A program made the translations under genes and the position numbers. A stretch of 64,000 nucleotides of DNA from Amoebophrya sp. A120 (taxonomy: Eukaryota > Sar > Dinophyceae > Syndiniales > Amoebophryaceae). Shown piece after piece: positions 10,201 through 22,003 of this stretch. The notes beneath the pieces are model-generated. The model worked only from the letters and a program-made list of their open reading frames with translations. It had not been told where the DNA came from and made no database searches. Where the stretch lies: positions 12,135,832 through 12,199,831 of the forward strand of contig CAJINV010000001.1 in the NCBI GenBank assembly GCA_905178155.1, written 5' to 3'. Numbering within the stretch: the first letter of the stretch is position 1; every line of letters starts with the position of its first letter.

Positions 10201-12199
10201 TGGGCTCGACATTGGAAAGGGTTACACCAACCGCAGATCCCGAGGATGTGGCGGCAGATCTGAGCGACGTTCTTGACCTCTTTCCGAAGAGTACTTCTAA
10301 GGCCCCTTCTGCGACGGCGACATCGCTTAGGCTGGAAGAAGACTTAACAGATGAAGGTTCAGAACATCAAGAAGGAGGTGGTAATGAAGTAGCCCGCATT
10401 TTGCGGAGCTCCCGGCTGCCTGTGATTCTAGATTTTGTTGAGCCGGCCGGAGTTGTTGGGGCAACAGGAACAGACGAATCCGCACCCGGAGCAGCACATC
10501 ATGAGAGGGACGCAACTGATCTACCGGCAAGTAGAAGCGCCGCCTCTGACGAAGCAGAAAAAGATAACAGAAACGGGGCGTCTTCTGGAACACCACCTAA
10601 AAGTGCGTGGTCAATATCAAGTTCAACGTCGTCGTTGTGGTCTCGTCTGACCGGCGCAGGGACACCTGGGGAACAGAAAGACAGCAGTAGTCCACCTCCT
10701 AGTGACTCCACGACCAGTGACCCGGCGGCGGAGACGCCGGAGGAAAGAGCGAAGCGCCTGACCAGCGAAGCCGAAATAAAGCGAATTCGTGACCAGCTCG
10801 CCTGTATCTGCGGGCCAAACGGCGAGAAGGGAAGTGGAAGTGCCACTGTGGCAATGATGAGACGGGCAATGAATGTCTTCATGGAAAGAATGGACCGAAC
10901 GCTGGAAGGAGCGAATGACACGCAGGAAGGTGACGCGACTGAACATGAACCCGAAGTAGAGGCTGGAGCACACGACAAGGACGAACAAAGAGCGAAGGAA
11001 TCTGCAAGTGGTGATTTCTTGGGCGAAAAGAATATAGAGAGAACCGGAACTACTGGTACTGCCGCAAGGAGAGCAGCTGCACCAGACCACACTGCCTCGC
11101 GGGAGGACAACAAAGAGAGCGAGCCGTTCGCTCCGGAAGGAGGCGCACCAACGACCCGTGAGGACAAGAAAGAACCGCAGGACAGTGTCCCGCAGCAGAA
11201 CGGTATGAACAGTGCGGAACAGGAAGAGGAACAAGAGTCCGCGTCGTCCTTGCAGCAAACTCCGGGACCACACGAAGATGATCCTCAGAAGACTCACGAA
11301 AAGGAAAATGGCAATCATGCAGACAGTGCCGAAGAGATGCGACAGGCCTTTGCGGCGACATTGTCCCAGTTTTTGGTTCGCACCATGTCCGGCTTGCCGT
11401 TGGCGTCACCAGCAAAAGGCACTACTTCAACTTCTTTCGCGGACGAGGAGGAAACTGAGGAGGTATCCTGCAGAAAAGTAGTACACCCAGACCAGAAGAA
11501 GAGTCGTCGAGCTTCTGCCTTTTATTTGCCTGCTCAATCTCACATAAAATTGTCTCCTTTGCAGTCATACGAAAACCTTTTTTTTTCTGGTATGGGTGTA
11601 CTTTTGTGGCGGATAGAAGGCTGTCGAAGAGCAAGTGGAAATGATACAGCAAGCCGCCGTATTCTGAGTAAGAACGTCCGCACCCCAAAGTCTTATTCAA
11701 GATGGAGATTCTGCAAGACAGGTCCGGAACATTTAGGATTCGTCCTCACGCATCAGAAGTTTCTTTGGCTGCGCAGTGTAGTAAGTCGTACCTAGTAGCT
11801 ACTTCTGCATATGGAAGTCGACCAATCCACTCTCTGACGCATGCGAGATTGATGTCAAGAACACACAGCCGCTCCCATGTGTAGTTTTTCGTAGCCTGAG
11901 CTCATTGCCTTTTCCTCTCTGGTCGAAGCGTTCCTCGGACGGAGATAGGCTTCGTGGGCCAGGCGTACGCGCCGCTTCGCAGAGCTGTGTTGCTGGTCTG
12001 CCAGCTGCTCGGAGCGTGTTGGGGCGTTCTTCTGTGCAGTGCCTTGTGCACCCCATGGATGCTGGACCCCGCACTCCCCGCCTCGGTAGGGCAGTCTGTC
12101 AAGCATGTTGACAGGTGGTCGTCTCCAAAAACGACTAGGAAACTACACTTCCCATCCGGAGCCGCGTCTAGTTCAGAGATTTTCCAGGCATACATGTGA
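7269..12199 (+). CDS. Large acidic PDZ-domain protein with C-terminal hydrophobic segment
   Basis: The ORF runs from the ATG at 7269 and is open to 11795. I propose that exon 1 ends at 11462 at a GAG|GTATCC donor and exon 2 runs 11945-12199, because that frame encodes a hydrophobic stretch (RRAVLLVCQLLGACWGVLLC) and keeps phase 0, giving 1482 aa. The unspliced alternative ends at 11795 with 1508 aa. A PDZ domain lies around residues 672-755 (GLSFSDEQDPFVVTSITP, then GVRTGDRLVAL). The N-terminus is basic and hydrophobic (MLLKRIAFIAVHFVP), possibly a signal or anchor. The rest is very rich in Glu, Ser, Thr and Ala and probably disordered. PDZ domains bind C-terminal peptides, so a scaffold at a membrane is plausible. 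The second exon is inferred. Confidence 0.7.
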
Positions 12200-12352
12200 C
12201 AACACGTCTCGGGAGGTCGTGAAGACGTTTTTACTCAGCATACACCGACGGTAGCTTCTCCTCTTTCCTCGAGCGCCGAGCGTCATCCCGGTCGTCATCG
12301 AGAAAGCAACCCAAACTGAGGACTTTTGGAGACGTTGCGTTGATGCGCAAGA

Positions 12353-12516
12353 TATCCTGTGCAAAAGTATCGTATTCGTAGTAATTGCAATCATGCATTA
12401 CAAATACAAGTTTTATTCCCAAGGTAAATCCGCATAAGAAATTTTATTTCTCATGCGGAGGGAATTTGTTTTGCATTTTTTATACGAGTACGATACTTTT
12501 GCAATTCATTTTCATA
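12353..12516 (-). mobile_element. Introner-like element, family A copy 2, inverted, outside CDS
   Basis: This 164-bp element starts TATCCTGTGCAAAAGTATCG and ends ...TACGATACTTTTGC...TTTTCATA, with the perfect TSD CAAGA at 12348-12352 and 12517-12521. In the intronic copies the CAGGATA end is on the 3' side; here it is on the 5' side, so this copy is reversed relative to the genes. It lies 43 bp upstream of the ATG at 12560, in a 5' UTR or spacer. Confidence 0.9.
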
Positions 12517-12559
12517 CAAGAACAAACGCGACGCGAACGCCGCAAGGGCCAGGGCAGAT

Positions 12560-14000
12560 ATGCCGGAGGAGTTCGATGAAAATTTGGACTACACGAGTTG
12601 GAGTTTCTGGAATGAACCTAAACGGTACAACGACGTGAGCACCAAGCTGCCCGAGTTCAGGATGTTTCTTACCGAAGGGAAAGGGGACGATGTCGGTTTG
12701 GAAGCACTGCAGACTACGGGTGGCGCACTGAAAGCCCTGATCGGAGTTCTGATCACCGTCGCGGCTTTGGTTGTCGGTGTGAAATTCAGCGGTCTTGCTA
12801 TGCTCATCGGCACGCTCGGGCCGGTGGCAGCTTTGATCATTGTCGGCGCTCTTCTCTTCGGGTACTTTCTACCCAATGCAACAATGTCTGGGTCTGGAAA
12901 AATGCAGAACGTGCAAGGAGAACGGTCTGCAATGCATGCAGAGCATGACAACACCGCGGAGCAGGCATCTCCATGACCTGCATGGGAAATATCAACATCT
13001 TAATCTTTCCTTCGGGGAAAAAAAAAATATGCAACACAAGTTCCATTTGTCTAGGTACTCCCGACTCAGCATCACAGGGAAGTTGCAATGGTCCAGACCC
13101 AGGCAGACATATTTGCAATGCATACGTGAGCCTTCCAAGCAACTTCGCCTGGCGATGGACCTCCTTTTTCGTGCACCTTTTCATCTCTGTCGTGATTTTC
13201 TTCTTCGTCTACATCTTTTTCTGGGTTTTGAAAAACCAGAAGTTGGTTCTCTTTTGGATCGTCATGTCTCTTGTTGTCCTTCCTTTGCTTCACTTGGGCG
13301 GTGGACCATTCCTAGTGCTGGCGGGAATTCCAAAATTCGGCGCTCTCGCGTCTGTGGCGGCTTTCCAACCTCCAGTGATGTTCGCAGGAGTCGTCAACTT
13401 TCATCAAGTATCAAATGCAAAAATGTCTGGGTCTCCTGGAAGATTGCGAGACTTGTCATGCTTGTCTGGCATGACCAAAAAGTTTGTGATGCGTGTCCAA
13501 GAAGAGATCCTTTTGCCTGTCATGCAAAAACGCGGTTTGTCATGCGAGAAACGCAACAAAAAAACGCGCAGATATTTCTCATGCTTGGCTGTGCAGTACA
13601 GAGCATTCCCTATTCCCAACGCAGCACTACAAGTTTCCAGACCCAGACATATTTGCACTTCATATCAAGCGGTGATCGGCGGCTCTTGGGCGGCGAACCA
13701 AATCTGGAAGATCTTTGCATTGCAAAAGTATCGTACTAGTATAAATTGCATTACAAATTTTTCCAAGAACAAAAATGCAATTTGTCATGCTATTTCAGGT
13801 AGAAAATTGGATTTGTCATGCATATCTGCAATTAGTACGAGTGCGATACTTTTGCACAGGATAAGATCCTACCATCGGCATATCTCATGGAAAAAGAAGC
13901 TAGCAAAGTTGTGCCGAAACAAGCGACAGGATCATTTTTGTCTTCATGTAGTGTGAGTGTGGAAAACGATGAATATGTAAAAATGCGTCAGGTGTTTTAG
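12560..14000 (+). CDS. Multi-pass membrane protein, 254 aa, three introner introns
   Basis: Proposed exons are 12560-12869, 13130-13408, 13670-13713 and 13869-14000, together 765 nt. All three introns are introner-like elements (B, B and A). The cytosolic-looking N-terminus (MPEEFDENLDYTSWSFW) is followed by strongly hydrophobic segments: ALIGVLITVAALVVG, a Gly-rich pair (AMLIGTLGPVAALIIVGAL), FVHLFISVVIFFFVYIFF, and LFWIVMSLVVLPLLHL, suggesting four or five membrane spans. The C-terminus is polar and ends MRQVF. I do not recognise the family; a Golgi/ER small membrane protein is possible. The last exon frame is supported by exact TSD excision at 13709-13868. The junction at the first element is less certain because its TSD is degraded. 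Confidence 0.75.
12870..13124. mobile_element. Introner-like element, family B copy 2
   Basis: About 255 bp. Left end TACCCAATGCAACAATGTCT; right end ...CAGGCAGACATATTTGCAATGCATA. The terminal inverted repeats clearly match family B, but the 5-bp flanks (CTTTC and CGTGA) agree at only two positions, so the TSD has decayed or the border is a few bases off. Removing 260 bp keeps the frame. Confidence 0.75.
13409..13664. mobile_element. Introner-like element, family B copy 3
   Basis: This 256-bp element starts TATCAAATGCAAAAATGTCT and ends CCAGACCCAGACATATTTGC...CATA. The TSD TCAAG is perfect (13404-13408 and 13665-13669). Excision restores GTC AAC TTT CAT CAA GCG GTG in the membrane-protein gene. 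Confidence 0.9.
13714..13863 (+). mobile_element. Introner-like element, family A copy 3
   Basis: This 150-bp element starts TTTGCATTGCAAAAGTATCG (first base changed from TAT) and ends GATACTTTTGCACAGGATA. The TSD AGATC is perfect (13709-13713 and 13864-13868). Excision joins ATC TGG AAG ATC to CTA CCA and opens the final exon. Confidence 0.9.
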
Positions 14001-16281
14001 TTTTTTTAACAGCACCCTTTGAACCCTTTGCCTTTGTTTCGTCGCAAACATCAAGCGACGTGCAAAAGCGCTTATTTCTTTCTCTTTGCGCCAGAAAACA
14101 GCATTTCCGCGTTCTCATGCGGTTCGTTCTGCACGATCGGATCATGACAAGAAATAGTACAACTAAGTAGAAAAACTACAGAAATAAAGAACATTTTGTT
14201 TCCGAGCATCTAGGGCTAGCGTCTTTCCAATTCATTCGGACAGGGAGTTCGGCATGCAAGAGTTTCTGTGGAACTGAGAGTACTGGGAAAGGACGTATTA
14301 AACGCAAATATGGCTGGGCCTGGATGAAACCGAAGGAGATGTTTTGCGCTTGCATACAGGTTTTGGATGCTTGCAGATGTTTGTCATAAAGGTTTTTTGG
14401 GTGCCTGGGATGCAGGAGGATCTACTAGCGTCACAGGTTCAGCAGAATTTGCTCAAGGTCAACATCCTACATTCGTGATTCACTCTTGACACACATAGTC
14501 CGAGGTGGGCATCTTTTCCTGCTCGCGCTACAGGTAGACAGATAATTTATATGTGAAGACCCACAGCAAGCATACCTTTTGCTTTTCAGACCCACGCATA
14601 TTTGCATTCGATTACAACAATACGGCGGAGGAATAACTGCAGGCACAGCGGATGGTCGAGAACGTCTTCGGAGAAAGCAGGAGAAGCATTTGCATTTCGT
14701 GGTGTGTGCTAAAAACAATACAAATACGAGGTCGACCAGATCCGAACCACGCACCTGCGCTAGTCACGAAGAGCCACAAATGCTTGATCATCCAGTAGTT
14801 TCAGTTTGTTTTATTTCATTTGCGCTCGAAAAAACGACTTTAGTTTACGGCTCTCTTTTCAACAAAACAACTTTTCTCAAAAACACGTTTGTTATTTACG
14901 ACCGCTTTTAGTTTTTCCCTTTTCGCGACCTCTACCTTCATCTGTTTTAAAATTTTTCTAGGAGTTTAAGGCTCTCAGCAGAAGTAAGTTTTTCTAAGAC
15001 GGGTGCCAAAGCAGCTCCGTCAGGTTGTGCTTTTTATTGAAATAGCGCTAGACACATGAGATGAAAGAACGACTTTCAACCGGTTCCATGTGACCACTCG
15101 CAACAAACAAACAACAAACAAATTTAAACAACATGACGACGACGACGAGTGGAGAAAAAAAAATAAAGCTGCGTGCGGGTGTCGCATGGCATGTTGGACG
15201 ACCGAAACATCAATATCAATGCATATGTTTTCTGTTCTAAGAGTCAGTCCGCGTTCCTTCAAATACTTCGGGAGGAGGTTTTACTACACTCGTTGTGGTA
15301 CTTTGCGAGTCGGTGTGCTGTGATTAATCGTAATGATAGGGACCGTGAGTTCAATGCACGTTTTTTGTTTTCCTTTCCAATATTCCATATTGATATTCAT
15401 TTTCATGGTCTTGTTTGATCGTATTCGCCTTTCGTGTGTCGGGCGATTTGATTTCGATTCGTGCGGGGTTTGTAGGAAGGTACAGGTAGTTTTTTCAATT
15501 TTTCAATCGTCTGCGTTCCATCTTATCATGGAGACGAGGAACGCGTGAAATCTGTGCGCCCAGGAATTATGACTTGTAATACCTAGAAGAAAACTATCGT
15601 CTTACTTGTTCGAAAGGTGAAAATAAAAATCAGGAAAATCAGAATGTTGATACATTGGTATCTATTGGTAGAAATGGCATCCGTATCTAATGTTGCATTT
15701 TCGTGATCGTGGGTGACTACAGCTCGTTGACAAAGAGCAAATGTTTAAGTATCACGAAAAGTGCGCCTGCGTACACTTTTCATTGTCTAGTTTAAGAGCA
15801 TGAATGGCAACTCGTTAAACAAGAAATCGTTTGTGTCGTCTTCGACTACAGCCTCACATACATGACCGTAAACCTAGTAGCTCTACGTTGCTCGGTCTTG
15901 AACGTAATCTGAGTCAGCTGTTTGCTATACGTTGGTTGGGCTTAAAGATCAAAGGAAAATTCGACGCGGCTCGCGCCAAGAATAAGAAAGATACCTGCCG
16001 CCATAGATAGCGCTTCTTCCTGGAGTTTCCCAACACTGTCTTGCCGATTCCGCTTCCGCAGCAGGAGAACTACTTACTTGTACGTAGCAGATCTTCGTAC
16101 GAAAGCCTTTATATTCTTTTCTACCGTGTATGTTTCCCAGTCAGTTGTTTTTTTGTGTTTGGGTGTAGCCAGGGAGATAGTCTTAGATTATATTCGATCA
16201 GAACAAAGAACTTCAAGGGCCTCGTCCTCTCATTTTGTTGACTCAAATTTTAGAAAAACCAAGAATAGAGAAGAGTATGAA
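14001..16281. other. Long AT-rich intergenic region
   Basis: No convincing gene. It holds a decayed family B element at about 14296-14620. Short ORFs in the remainder look random, with many T-rich runs. Confidence 0.55.
14296..14620. mobile_element. Decayed family B introner-like copy, intergenic
   Basis: The left end TATTAAACGCAAATATGGCT (continuing GGGCCTGG) and the right end TTCAGACCCACGCATATTTGCATTCG are diverged inverted matches to the family B termini. No clear 5-bp TSD can be seen, so both borders are approximate. It lies outside any gene I can support. Confidence 0.5.
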
Positions 16282-17620
16282 ATGTGGGCTCCTTGGGGTG
16301 GTTGGCGTGCGGCTCCTACGAGTTACGCCGGCGTCTGTGTGAACTACTCCATGACCCCCCGCCAGCGCAAGTACGTCAACGATTTCCTATGAACTGCAAA
16401 AGTATCGTACAACTCGTATAAATGCATTACAAATTTCCTCAGCATCAGAAATAAAATTGTAATGCGGATTTCCCTGAAGAAAAAGATTTGTAATGCAAGA
16501 CTTGCAATTTATACGAACGAATACGATACTTTTGCGCAGGATATTTCCAATCCGAGTACAATTGCGAGTATCGTCCCTGCGTGTACGTGGATCCCATCTC
16601 CGACAAGTACGATTTCGTCCCCGATTACCCCGTGGTGAAGAAAGAAACACACTGTCATTGGGAAACGCCTCGGGTGCCCCCGTACCACCGCGTGCATTTG
16701 CCTCTTCCCGCAAACACTAGGTTGGTGGCGGGTCCTCGCGGGCACAACAGCCGGGACCGAATGATCATGACGCAGCCGCCTGCCATGGTACTTCGTTCTA
16801 ACGACCCATCGGTTTTGATACAGAAGTTGCGCAACATTCGGTTGTTTGAATCTCATCTTCACGATGCATACTTGTAGTTACAAGCAACTGAAATAAATAG
16901 AGAGCAAACTCATTCATCAGATTAGCGCTCGGAGCAGTTCCTCGCGGTCCTACAGCTCGGACCCGCACTATGACGCCCCCGTGCACCGTCTCTACCAGCA
17001 GGACAGCGCGGCCATGCCCGCACCGTTGCGACGAAAGTTGCGCCGACACCAGCAGCGGCTGCGCGTTGAAAACGTCGCCGCGCCGGGGATGAGTTCGCTC
17101 CCCTTTGCGAACGACGAGGACCGGTTGATTCCACACCCGGGATCCCGGCGTCGAGCGCACTCTGCGCATGTGAAGAGACCCAACTGGCGGGTGCTCGGCT
17201 CGGAAGGCATGGACGAACCCGTGCAGCGGGCTTGGATGGTACAATTTAGTGAAAATTTATCTTGCTGCTGTCCTTGCGAAGAATAGCGAAGCCTCAAGCA
17301 AATTCCGCCGATGCATCGATACTAGGGAATATGTTCAATGTTGATGCATGGATGTTGGTTCTGGTTGTACTTATCAAAAGTAAAACGCATTTTCTACGAA
17401 TTATATGACTTTAAACTGTAACTGCGGTCACCCTCACCACCAGGTGAAAACTGGTTACGACCCGAACTGGAAGCCTTTGCCGAATTACTCCTCCGCCTGG
17501 AGCCGCCCGGGATTGAACTTTCTTCCGCGCTCAATCGACATGATGCCTACCGGCACCGATTGGCAGAGCGCGCACTGTCGCACGCGGCAGGAACGTGCCT
17601 TGCTGAAGCAGGGCTGGTAA
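16282..17620 (+). CDS. Unknown 279-aa Pro/Tyr/Arg-rich protein
   Basis: Exons 16282-16387, 16549-16787, 16921-17238 and 17444-17620 sum to 840 nt. The first intron is a family A element; the other two are GT-AG with GTACTT and GTACAA donors, and acceptors CAG at 16920 and 17443. The start MWAPWGGWRAAP is the first ATG of the frame after a run of weak sequence. The protein has many Tyr-Pro and Asp-Pro pairs (EYRPCVYVDPISDKYDF, KTGYDPNWKPLPNY) and a basic middle (LRRKLRRHQQRLR). No known domain is recognised. Short Pro/Tyr-rich proteins of this style are common among axonemal or cortical microtubule-associated proteins, but I see no diagnostic motif. Confidence 0.7.
16388..16543 (+). mobile_element. 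Introner-like element, family A copy 4
   Basis: This 156-bp element starts TATGAACTGCAAAAGTATCG and ends GATACTTTTGCGCAGGATA. The TSD TTTCC is perfect (16383-16387 and 16544-16548). Excision restores AAC GAT TTC CAA TCC GAG. No GT is present at the left border, so a GT donor is impossible here. Confidence 0.92.
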
Positions 17621-18922
17621 ACACGGGGAAGCTTTTCTGAGAGCACGGTTTTTTGTCGTGGTAACCAGCCGCGAGAACGAGAAGTAAATACTGTGTGCGA
17701 GGAAGAATAAAAACCTCGTACACGACACGATTTACAATTTCGCCGCAGAGAACAGAATCGTAATCAAAGAACAGTAGAAGGCTAAGCACACACCAGTTCG
17801 TTGTAACTTTTTTAGTTTGAATTTCATTTTTCACTTTCACTCTTATTCACACGTGCAAAAAGATGAATTTAACATACTACTACAGGAAATCTATGCGAAT
17901 GTGCTGATTGTGCTGTACATTATTTTGTTAGTAATCCGTCATGGGAGATGTGTTAGTGTTACCCATTGTTGAAGTAAAGCGTCTTCCTTATCTGCTGCCT
18001 CTTCACTTTCGAACATACAAAGTCCAGTGCGATATCCTTGTAAAGCATTTATTTGTTGATGTGCTTCGAAAAAAATGTTGTCACACTCAAGCTCACGGGT
18101 ACTTTCTACTCTTTACACTGTACCAAAAAAATTGTTGGAAAAGAAGACGAGTAAAAGAGAAAATACATTATTTCGTCGAGCACGACCACGAAAGATGCAA
18201 GATTTTCTTTGATGTTCTAGACGCTCGTGTTGCTGATGCAAAAAATCGCTTTCGCGATCGAAAGGCAAGTCACCTGATGTCGGATTCGTTCATCGCATAT
18301 ATGTGGTCTTCATCTTCGGTCTTGATCTGCGATTTTCACTCCTCGGTATTCATGAAAAGAAACTATCGGTTTTCCTTTGTATTGCTTCGGTTTTGATACT
18401 TGTCTTATACGAAGACGAATAGGCAAAGACCACGCTTTTATCGTTCATGACATATAGATTCGGACCGTCACCGTACTCGTGCAACAAAGACAGACCAAAC
18501 GTCGTAGTACTATCGGTCATCAGTCTAAAGCATCGTACATATTTTTCCGTTTCTGCTTTTCGTTCCGAGGAACCGGCCCCATGCAGTTTTCGTCGTTATG
18601 GTGTATTGAGCAAATGTACCGCTTCTAATGATTGTGATTTTCTGAGTCTTCTGATTCACTACAGTTGCGCAAGACTAGGTCCTCCGTGACTCGGTCGAGG
18701 TCGACTTGCAACACCATCTTCTCCGGGAACCCCCCACAAATTTCATTATATTTATGTGCCTACTTTTTTATCTTCGCCTTTCATAATTCCGTACTCGTTT
18801 CAATTTGTTTTTGTGCAACCTTGCAATCAACAAACGAAAACGATCACTTTTTTCCCCGATATTAACTCTGTGCCTCCACGAGAATCAATTTCGAATTTGT
18901 ATCTCAATTTTATCCCAGCATC
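17621..18922. other. AT-rich intergenic region
   Basis: It contains a 151-codon ORF from the ATG at 17941 to 18396, rich in Phe, Lys, Arg and His, with no recognisable motif and the composition of the surrounding spacer. I do not call it a gene. The last 100 bases before the ATG at 18923 are pyrimidine-rich, ending in CAATTTTATCCCAG at about 18918, a possible splice acceptor. Confidence 0.5.
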
Positions 18923-20560
18923 ATGAGTCAAGCTTTCAAGCCAAACACGCGCAGTGCCGCGAGCACCAAAAAGCAGGCCTCGAAGACGGCGGACCAGAAG
19001 GCCACTGAGCTGCTGCAGCGCATGAAGCTGCAGGAGGGGGATCACCACGCCCCTCCGCAGACGCCGGGCAGCATCAAGAGCTCTGCCAGCTCAGGCCCGG
19101 CCCCGGGCATGAAACTGAACGAGATGCCATCCGAGCGGCTGATGCGCGTTCACAACGACATGACGGATGTGATCCAGGCGATTGAGTTGCTGCAGCAGGA
19201 GAACCTGAGAATCAAGTTCAAGGCCGTCGGACAAATGCAAAACCTCTGCGCTTCCTGGTTTTCGGTACTGACATTTTATTCAAGAAACGATGACTCTGTT
19301 ATCTTTCTATGGCTGGTCCCAAGCGCTGACGTACTTTTGGTTTGTTCATGAATCTGTTGCGAATTTTGTCATATTAAAACTACAGTCGACGACGAAGATG
19401 ACTCTGAAGACCTCTTTTGGAGCCTGGAAGGAGCTTCTGCACAAAAAGCGGAATCTGGAAGCCGTGAACGCCGCGATCAAGCACACTGAGAAGCAAGCGA
19501 AACTGAAGAACCAGCAGTCGCTTGAGGAGCAAAAGGTACATACAACTTGTAGTTCGCTGCATCGCATACGCATTTTTGTGTAGTTCGTGGTTTTTCATCA
19601 TTCTTTTCCTTGCATCTGCTTCTGTGACCAGAAGCATGCATGTCTGTGTTTCCTCTGGATCATGCTCAGTTCCTGCTACGTGAACTTCCGTATTCGTTTG
19701 CGCGTAAGAACCAGTCCAGTCGTGGCATGATTTGTTTCTACCTATTCAATACTTTTCCAGGCCGAGCACGACCGGTTGCTTGCGGAGTACGTGGCGACGC
19801 ACAAGGCGGAGGTGGAACGCATCCGTGCAGCACACATCGGCGACAAGGAGGGCTTCGCCGCAGAGTTGGAAGCACGCCTGCGCGGCGAACACGAGGAGAT
19901 CATTCAAGGCCATTTAGATGACCACTCGGAAGCCAGAAAAAGCCAGGTAGATATAAGTGCATTTTTGTCGAAAAAAGATACGTAGCATTTTTGTCGAAAA
20001 AAGATAGTAGAACCCGAACCGTAAAAACCGGATGAAGGTGCACGAGTATCAAATTTATCAAATGTTCACACATATGATTGGTTGCTGACCCCACCCACAG
20101 CCACAGCTCTGCTCATTATTCCATGAAATAAATCATCTTAAAAAATTTAAAACAGTCGGAGACGCACCGAACAAGCATTCGCGATGCGGAAGTTAAGCGG
20201 CAAAGCATGCACGAAGAGTACGACCTGAAGCATGCCGTGCAGGAGAAGGAGATCGCGGCACTGGAACTGGAGTTGAAGCACCACCAGAAGAAGCTCGCGC
20301 GGGGCGTGGCCAAGCTGAACGCTATGGAGCGGGCCATGATAGCGGTACGCTCCGCCATGGGCACCTACGAAGTGGACCTGAAAAGCTCGACGCTGACCAG
20401 CCCAACAGCGGGAAAGGACCCTCTGAATAAGAGCATGGAGGCCGCCGCAGACCCAGAAAACGCCGAGCAAAGGGAGTACATGAAAGACGCCCTGCACGAA
20501 ATCCTGGAACAAGTCGACCCGCGCTACCTCGGCCGGTCAAACGTTCCTCTCCGGAGCTAA
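18923..20560 (+). CDS. Coiled-coil protein, 347 aa
   Basis: Exons 18923-19225, 19386-19535, 19761-19946 and 20156-20560 sum to 1044 nt. All introns are GT-AG (donors GTCGGA, GTACAT, GTAGAT). After a basic Ser/Thr-rich N-terminus (MSQAFKPNTRSAASTKKQ), nearly the whole chain is predicted coiled coil, with heptad-like Leu/Ala/Glu/Lys stretches such as LLQQENLRIKFKA, AELEARLRGEHEEII and ALELELKHHQKKLARG. The C-terminus ends DPRYLGRSNVPLRS. No specific family is recognised; a centriolar, axonemal or cytoskeletal structural role fits the architecture, without proof. The first donor (GTCGGA) is weak and rests on phase. Confidence 0.75.
19958..20008 (+). repeat. Two direct copies of a ~21-bp unit inside an intron
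   Basis: The unit GCATTTTTGTCGAAAAAAGAT occurs twice in a row, five bases apart, inside the last intron of the coiled-coil gene. It is a simple local duplication. Confidence 0.8.
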
Positions 20561-22003
20561 TTGAACATATTTTTCACATGAGGAGGAGCGAGGACGAAAA
20601 ATCATCTGAATCGACACAACATCACCAGGATCATGTTTCGCATCAGATTTTTGGCATGTATTGCCTGAGAATTTGTGCTCCACGAGCACGACGAGCATTA
20701 TGACCGATTAAAAAATTTTCGTAAAGTAGGTGCTATCTACTAGTTGTAGGTGCCTACAGAAACAGGACTAGCTCGTGCTTCGTATCATCAACAACTTCAC
20801 CGCAATTCAGTGCCGCCTTTCTCTGTTGTATACGCATGAATCCACATGAATTTCCTCGTACGTTTTTTTTCGTTTTTTTCAACTTTACATTAGTCCGTTT
20901 TTCGTTTTTCATTTGACATTTTAACATCAATTTACATTCAAAACAGTACTAAGAGTTTAGGCTGAGATCACATCGAGTTCGAGCGCGACAATTATTTCCC
21001 GAGTCGTACGGAGAATTGCACATCAGGTCGCACGTGCATCCCTAAAATTAATCATTTTCAACAAGTTTCCCGAAATTAAAAATCGTAATTTTCTCCTCAA
21101 GTATTCTCACTTCGTATGAGTTTCGCCTGCTGATTACACATAGGTTCTTTCTTTACCTGATTTTTCTCTTTGTTTTTGTATGCACAACAGAACGCAGAGA
21201 TAGAAGACCGGCATCAAGTAGAGTAATGATCGACTTTGTTTTTGGGTGGGTAGCCCCCACTCGGTGAAGAGTCGAAGGAGGGAAGACCAAGCCAGGGCGT
21301 ATTCGCACCAAGAAAAAGCGGAATAAAGATCACTCGCCCTGGGGATTCTTTGCACCGTAGCACCACCAATCAATGCTTTATGTCAGGTTAAGGTAGTCGA
21401 AGAAAATATACCGGCCACATGTTAGTATCCGCATCTCGTCTTACGGGATTGAGTAACGTTATCGGCATTGCCTTGCTGTACTGTTCCTCCTGCGATCCGA
21501 AGCATCAGGTATTTCGAGGATCAGGATGCTCGCAAACAAAGAAGGTGAAGGACTACAAAGATCGGTTTGGTTGCATCAATGCTTTCGACGAGGGACGGTC
21601 TAGCTGAACGAAGATAAAAACAAAAAAACGCTAGCAACTTGCAAGTTCTGATTTCCCACGCCGGACTTCGAACAAGAATGAACGTATGTGTGGCGCGCTC
21701 CCGTAGGGGTTGATTCACATACCTGAAAAGTATTGGTAAAAAAGCTCCACTAACACGGTGTCAAGCGTGCTCCCAGGACCTCTGTTGCCTCCTTCAGATA
21801 CATCGCTCCACCACGAGCGAGGACCTGTTATTGCTTTTCAAACACGATGATAATGACAGTACGACTCCAGCAACCACAACGCTAGTTGTAGGTAGGACGT
21901 GTGGTGCAACAGAACATACCAGTCCCAGTGGACGAATTACTTAGCTTCGGATTTGGCATCCATCTTGTTGAACCCGGTAGTAAGTGCTCAATCATCAAGA
22001 ACC
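20561..22003. other. AT-rich intergenic region
   Basis: No supported gene. T-rich runs lie at about 20860-20940. Short ORFs at 21134-21373 (minus) and 21419-21607 show no recognisable motif. Confidence 0.55.

Noticed and set aside
10623-11318. 231-codon minus-strand ORF
   Set aside because: Antisense shadow of the PDZ gene; Leu/Arg/Ser-rich with no domain.
17941-18396. 151-codon + strand ORF
   Set aside because: Sits in AT-rich spacer, has spacer-like codon use and no recognisable motif.
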